NCBI GenBank assembly: GCA_934561335.1
Contig: CAKTGD010000058.1
Span: 1 to 9,268, forward strand
Direction: 5' to 3'
DNA length: 9,268 nucleotides
Source: an uncultured Oscillospiraceae bacterium
GTDB taxonomy: Bacteria; Bacillota_A; Clostridia; Oscillospirales; Oscillospiraceae
The translations under genes and the position numbers were made by a program. Below are positions 6,214-9,268 of the stretch, one piece after another. The first letter of the stretch is position 1, and each line of letters opens with the position of its first letter. The notes under the pieces are model-generated. The model was not told the DNA's origin, did no database searches, and saw only the letters and a program-made list of their open reading frames with translations.

Positions 6214-7446
6214 TCAGTTCGCCTTGTCCTCTGCGGAGTAGCTGGAGCCGCACTCCACACGGACGATGTACTCGTCGTACAGGATCGCGGCGGCGTGGAT
6301 ACCCTTCCAGCCCACGCTGGAGCGCTGGTCCAGCGGGTCGGCGGTGCCGGAGGAACCGCGGGGCTTGACAATGACCTCGGTACCCTCGCTCAGATCCACC
6401 ACGCCGTAAGCACCCTTGCCGATAAACAGGCATCCGTAAGCGGCCAGACCGTCCTTGCCGCCCTCGCCGGGGTAAATTACTTCCTTGTCGGCCACGGTGA
6501 CGGCGCTCTCCAGCGTCAGCTGGCTGGCGGTATTGTCCAGCACCTTTACCCGCTTGCCGCCGCACAGGATACGGCGGCCTGCCAGCGCGCCGGCGGCTAC
6601 CGTACCGCCGCCAAAGCTGACGGTGGTGGAATTATTGGCGGCAGCGCTGGCCGTCAGCGTGCGGCTGTCGCTGGCCAGATCGTCGCCGCGGAAGATTTTG
6701 GCTTCCGTGGTCTCGACAAAGCGCACACCGTGCAGCTCACCGATCTCACCGGAAAACAGTTCCGTGGCGGCGGCGTACTGATGAGCGGCGATCCAGTCGG
6801 GGTCATTGCGCAGGTCGAAGGCCACGCTGGGATGAAGGATGCACACATACTTTCCTTCGAAGGTGGGGGCATTCATCTTCTTCAGCGCCGTGGCTGCGCG
6901 CGCGACCAGCTCGGCATTCAGGGTGCAGCTCTTATCCAGCTGGCAGCGGTGCAGCACCTCGACCTTTTTGCCGTCTGCGCTCTTACCGGGCGCATAGATC
7001 ACATGGTTGCCCTGCTGGATCTCGTTGCGGGTCACGGTGTCCAGCGTCAGACCCATGTTGGCGCCGTGGCGGTCGGTGATCTCCAGCACCACGTCGTCAA
7101 TGGCAGTCAGATCCAGCATATCGGAGACGGTGGTGTAGTCGCCGTACTGGCTCAGCTCCTTGGTGATATAGCTGACGGTGATGCCGCTGCCATCGGGCGT
7201 TACACCCTCAGTCAAAGGCGTCAGCGCCTTGTCGAAGGAGCCGAACTTGCGCCACTCCACGGTCTTGCCGCCGCCCACGGGAAGGGGCTTTGTGGCGGCA
7301 AACTGGTTGTGTACCAGGGCGGGTTTGGCATTCTCCAGCAGCTCCATGCCGTAATAGGTTTTCATCTCGGCACTGAGGCTCTGGGCTCCGGTGGTCTGCA
7401 CATTGCTGTCTGCAAAGCGCTGCAAATCAAAGAGATATTCGTTCAT
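6214..7446 (-). CDS. Major capsid protein, N4-gp56 family
   Basis: This 410-aa protein shows the N4-gp56 capsid pattern: GGKTVEWRKF near residue 60, LTEGVTPDG near 80, SQYGDYTTVSDMLDLT near 100-115, and a C-terminal section from about 359 with KPRGSSGTADPLDQRSSVGWK and HAAAILYDEYIVRVE. It forms the icosahedral shell with an HK97-like fold. The N-terminus MNEYLFDLQRFADS contains an LxLQxFA-type site like those cut by Prp in L27 and in the phage 80alpha capsid, so about 12 residues may be removed. Residues about 257-333 form an extra Ser/Gly/Val-rich, beta-rich stretch before the conserved C-terminal part, possibly a surface domain. The start is ATG 7446 with AAAGGAG 9 nt upstream, after a 132-bp leader rich in hairpins. 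Confidence 0.93.
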   Translation of the reverse strand: MNEYLFDLQRFADSNVQTTGAQSLSAEMKTYYGMELLENAKPALVHNQFAATKPLPVGGGKTVEWRKFGSFDKALTPLTEGVTPDGSGITVSYITKELSQYGDYTTVSDMLDLTAIDDVVLEITDRHGANMGLTLDTVTRNEIQQGNHVIYAPGKSADGKKVEVLHRCQLDKSCTLNAELVARAATALKKMNAPTFEGKYVCILHPSVAFDLRNDPDWIAAHQYAAATELFSGEIGELHGVRFVETTEAKIFRGDDLASDSRTLTASAAANNSTTVSFGGGTVAAGALAGRRILCGGKRVKVLDNTASQLTLESAVTVADKEVIYPGEGGKDGLAAYGCLFIGKGAYGVVDLSEGTEVIVKPRGSSGTADPLDQRSSVGWKGIHAAAILYDEYIVRVECGSSYSAEDKAN

Positions 7447-7578
7447 CCTTTTGTTCTCCTTTATCCGTTTTTTGTATTTGTTCCCCGGCGTCGGGAACGG
7501 TCTGCGCCCGAAATGCTCCTGCGGTAGCCCGCGAACCCATCCGGCAAAGCCTGCCGGATATCTATATGAAAAGACCGC
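7447..7578 (-). promoter_or_regulatory. Structured intergenic leader upstream of the capsid gene
   Basis: This 132-bp gap is the longest inside the cassette, and with the overlapping scaffold stop it holds three inverted repeats. 7571-7593 is AAGATCCGCTT against AAGCGGTCTT, about 10 bp with one bulge, around the scaffold stop. 7539-7559 is ATCCGGCA against TGCCGGAT, a perfect 8-bp stem with a 5-nt loop. 7480-7498 is GTTCCC against GGGAAC, a 6-bp stem with a 7-nt loop. Only the first has a short following T-run (TCTTTTC). No convincing sigma-A promoter is visible. The array may stabilise or process capsid mRNA or reduce scaffold read-through; this is inference. Confidence 0.55.
7539..7559 (-). 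repeat. Perfect 8-bp stem-loop between scaffold and capsid genes
   Basis: ATCCGGCA (7539-7546) and TGCCGGAT (7552-7559) are perfect inverted repeats around a 5-nt loop. On the minus strand the hairpin is followed by GGGTTCGCGG, not by a T-run, so termination is unlikely. A role in mRNA stability or processing is more plausible. Confidence 0.7.
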
Positions 7579-7593
7579 TTAAAAGCGGATCTT
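7571..7593 (-). terminator. Possible weak terminator overlapping the scaffold stop
   Basis: On the minus strand, AAGATCCGCTT (7593-7583) pairs with AAGCGGTCTT (7580-7571) with one bulged base and a 2-nt spacer, so the apical pairs would open into a small loop. The right arm ends in TCTT and continues TTC, a short pyrimidine tract. The stem contains the scaffold TAA stop. It may act as a weak attenuator between scaffold and capsid genes. Confidence 0.4.
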
Positions 7594-8145
7594 CTCGCCC
7601 TGACGAACCCGCTTTCTGATTTCCGCCAGCTCTTGTGAGGTCAATGCGCCGGGATCGCTGCGCGTCACCGCGGCGCTGCCGCCGCCGTTTTCCGCGATGC
7701 GCCGTCCGCCGCTGGCTACGGCGCGGCTGACCTGTTCACAGCCGCGTTGGGCGGCATAGCGCATGGCCTGCGCCAGCAGCTCGCGGTGGTGTATGGCCTC
7801 GTAGGCGGTGCGCCCGTCAATGCCTGCGGCAATCAGACGGCCAAAGGTGGGGTTTCGCATTTCTTCCTGCCAGTCAAAGCCATCATACAGGCGGCGGATA
7901 TCCTCCGCCTCCTGCGTCAGACGCTCGACACAGCCGGCTTCATAGCGGCGCTGTGCCTCGGCCTGACGGTGCAGCAGCTCATTTTCCTGCCGCAGCGTCC
8001 GCAGCCGCCCGTCCAGAATCTTCTGTACCCGATCCTGAAAGGGCTGCTTGCAGCGCCCTTGAATCAGCGCTTCAAATTCCGCGGCAGCGTTGTCCGGCGT
8101 GGAGTCCTCCGGCGTACCGTTTAGCTGTTGATGTTCATCGTGCAT
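7579..8145 (-). CDS. Capsid scaffolding protein
   Basis: This 188-aa, highly charged helical protein has an acidic disordered N-terminus (1-22) and the motif FEALIQGRCKQPF (about 24-36), which is typical of scaffolds in clostridial prophages. A likely coiled coil follows (about 38-90), then a Gly/Ser linker (about 145-162), and a basic C-terminal helix ending KRVRQGEKIRF that would contact the capsid protein. It directs procapsid assembly and leaves before or during packaging. The start is ATG 8145, because AAGGAGGG lies about 7 nt upstream; a longer frame exists but lies inside the protease gene. It overlaps the protease gene by 11 bp. The N-terminus has no LQxFA-type Prp site, unlike the capsid protein. 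Confidence 0.85.
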   Translation of the reverse strand: MHDEHQQLNGTPEDSTPDNAAAEFEALIQGRCKQPFQDRVQKILDGRLRTLRQENELLHRQAEAQRRYEAGCVERLTQEAEDIRRLYDGFDWQEEMRNPTFGRLIAAGIDGRTAYEAIHHRELLAQAMRYAAQRGCEQVSRAVASGGRRIAENGGGSAAVTRSDPGALTSQELAEIRKRVRQGEKIRF

Positions 8146-8440
8146 GGTGTACCCTCCTTGCTCGCAGATCACGGATCTGCACATACTCGGCGTAGTGATG
8201 CGCCAACAGGGAAAGCCCCTGCCGCGCCGTTTCCAATGCGCCGCTGTCCTTGCTCGCGGTGATCATATGAAGGCCCTTTCCGCGGATGTCCAGCACCGGC
8301 GCTTGCTCCTTTCGCAATACTGCCGCTGCGGCCTCCATCAGAATGCTGACTGCGGCACATATGATGTCCTGACCTGCCGGAGCGCAGCCGCTGTGCCCGC
8401 TGACGGTGATAGCATGCTCGTGAAAGGTGGCGGTGATCAT
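8135..8440 (-). CDS. Phage-encoded Prp-type cysteine protease (candidate prohead protease)
   Basis: This 101-aa protein contains GHSGCAPAGQDIICAAVS at about residues 15-32. The Prp family (YsxB, formerly DUF464) uses a His in a GHA/GHS turn and a Cys in DIVCA as catalytic dyad. Here His16 and Cys28 are 12 residues apart, the same spacing as His22/Cys34 of S. aureus Prp, and the Asp three residues before the Cys is kept (Asp25). Cellular Prp removes the N-terminus of L27, and the S. aureus enzyme also cleaves capsid and scaffold of phage 80alpha. This copy lies between portal and scaffold, where other phages keep their prohead protease. The ATG at 8440 overlaps the portal stop as ATGA, so translation is coupled; the nearest GGGAGG is about 13 nt upstream. 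Family assignment is firm, and a capsid-maturation role is inferred. Confidence 0.88.
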   Translation of the reverse strand: MITATFHEHAITVSGHSGCAPAGQDIICAAVSILMEAAAAVLRKEQAPVLDIRGKGLHMITASKDSGALETARQGLSLLAHHYAEYVQIRDLRARRVHHAR

Positions 8441-9268
8441 CGGGGATGCACCGCCTCCCGTGACTGCTTGCGGCTGCGCTCCATGGCGCCGCTGCTTTTC
8501 TGCGCGGACATTTTCCCGGTGGGAGAAATACCTTCTGTTGTGCCGCTTCCCGTTTGGGATGTCAATGCCTGCGTCAGATGGGTGCCCTTGACCTCGTCCA
8601 CGATTGCGGCCAGCTGTAGGAGCTGGCGGCGCAGTGCGTCGATCTCTGCGGCCTGCGTTTTACCCCGCAGCAGCACCTGTGTCAGCTGGTCCTTATTCTT
8701 GAACTCCATCAGTTCCAGACAGCGCAGTGCCTGATCCGCCGCCTCATCCCGGAAAAAGCCCATCTGAAACAGCTGCATGGCCAGTTGGTTATGCTCTGCC
8801 GTGCGGTAGGGGCTCTCCTGCTCTGCACCGATCTCCAGATCAAACTCCGGCACCCGGTAAGATATGTTCACACCATCGTCCATGGGCTGAGGCTGCAAAG
8901 CGGCGCTGTTGTAGCTGACAAACTCCTCCGTGCCCATGGCGCCCAACAGGCGGAACTGACGGGGCATTTGATAGAACTGGCGGATCAGTTCGATGCATAG
9001 CGTTACAACATCGGAAAAGGCCTCGTAACCGTCGTCGATCATGTTGCGGCTCAGCTTTCCGCCGCTCTCCTGCAAGGCGGCGATGGCGGTGCCAGCCGTC
9101 ACGCCGGAGAGCGTGCCGCCGTTGGCTACATCCCGGTTGCCGGCCGTCTCCTTCATCTCTGCGATTTTGTTGTTGACGATGGCCACATACACGCTGTCAA
9201 GGCTGCCGGCGTGAATGGGGGCAATGGAGTCGGCTCCCAGATTTCCGTTGGTGTGAACAAAGGGCCGG
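8437..9268 (-). CDS. Portal protein, C-terminal part (cut by the window edge)
   Basis: The frame is open from the right edge, and 276 complete residues are visible. It begins RPFVHTNGNLGADSIAPI and includes a helical stretch with ALQESGGKLSRNMIDDG and DVVTLCIELIRQFYQMP, the pattern of the portal stem and clip region. A coiled-coil-like tail follows near KTQAAEIDALRRQLLQLAA, then a Ser/Thr/Gly-rich basic end. The portal is the dodecameric ring at one capsid vertex through which DNA is packaged and ejected. An apparent GTG start at 9192 is internal and not the true start. Position directly before protease, scaffold and capsid supports the call. The stop overlaps the protease start by 4 bp. Confidence 0.85.
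   Translation of the reverse strand, partial: RPFVHTNGNLGADSIAPIHAGSLDSVYVAIVNNKIAEMKETAGNRDVANGGTLSGVTAGTAIAALQESGGKLSRNMIDDGYEAFSDVVTLCIELIRQFYQMPRQFRLLGAMGTEEFVSYNSAALQPQPMDDGVNISYRVPEFDLEIGAEQESPYRTAEHNQLAMQLFQMGFFRDEAADQALRCLELMEFKNKDQLTQVLLRGKTQAAEIDALRRQLLQLAAIVDEVKGTHLTQALTSQTGSGTTEGISPTGKMSAQKSSGAMERSRKQSREAVHPR

Noticed and set aside
5785..7527. A 580-codon open frame on the plus strand
   Set aside because: It is antisense to the connector, small protein and capsid genes. The minus-strand products are recognisable families with good ribosome-binding sites and this one is not.
1..9268. CRISPR array, tRNA or insertion sequence
   Set aside because: I found no regularly spaced repeats, no tRNA-like cloverleaf and no transposase or terminal inverted repeats in the window.

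Overview
The window is a minus-strand cassette of virion structural genes from a short-tailed (podovirus-type) phage. It abuts the first codons of a host gene, rplU (ribosomal protein bL21), at the left edge. All real genes run right to left. The base composition is GC-rich, Shine-Dalgarno sites are strong (AGGAGG-like), the host promoter is a consensus sigma-A type, and the capsid, scaffold and Prp families match prophages of gut Clostridia. This suggests a GC-rich Firmicute, perhaps Oscillospirales. The taxonomic call is an inference; the window carries no rRNA marker.

Layout in transcription order: portal protein C-terminus (9268-8437, cut by the window edge); a phage-encoded Prp-type cysteine protease (8440-8135); scaffold (8145-7579); a 132-bp gap with three hairpins; N4-gp56-family major capsid protein (7446-6214); a small capsid-adjacent protein (6150-5929); head-tail connector (5915-5556); a strong intrinsic terminator (5543-5511) inside the operon; a beta-propeller-like tail hub/nozzle protein (5493-3781); a fibre-adaptor protein (3784-3026); a receptor-binding protein with a His-rich collar-like tip (3023-1449); a peptidoglycan-binding virion protein (1405-257); then a junction region; and finally a host promoter, 5' leader and the start of rplU (53-1). 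No tape measure, tail tube, sheath or tail terminator lies between connector and fibre genes, which is why I call the virion podovirus-like.

The genes fit one assembly line. Scaffold and capsid build a procapsid on the portal, and Prp probably matures it. The connector and hub close the head and form the short tail, and the adaptor and receptor-binding protein recognise the cell. The peptidoglycan-binding protein probably helps DNA cross the wall.

The most notable observation links protease, capsid and location. The phage carries its own Prp, with a His16/Cys28 pair spaced as in Staphylococcus aureus Prp, in the prohead-protease slot. Its capsid protein begins with a Prp-like cleavage site (LFDLQRFA, then D). 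The structural cassette sits just upstream of rplU, which in Firmicutes normally heads the rplU-prp-rpmA operon, home of the cellular Prp and its L27 substrate. Nothing that looks like a terminator separates the last phage gene from rplU.

No integrase, repressor, terminase, holin or endolysin is in the window, so whether the prophage is complete cannot be judged here.
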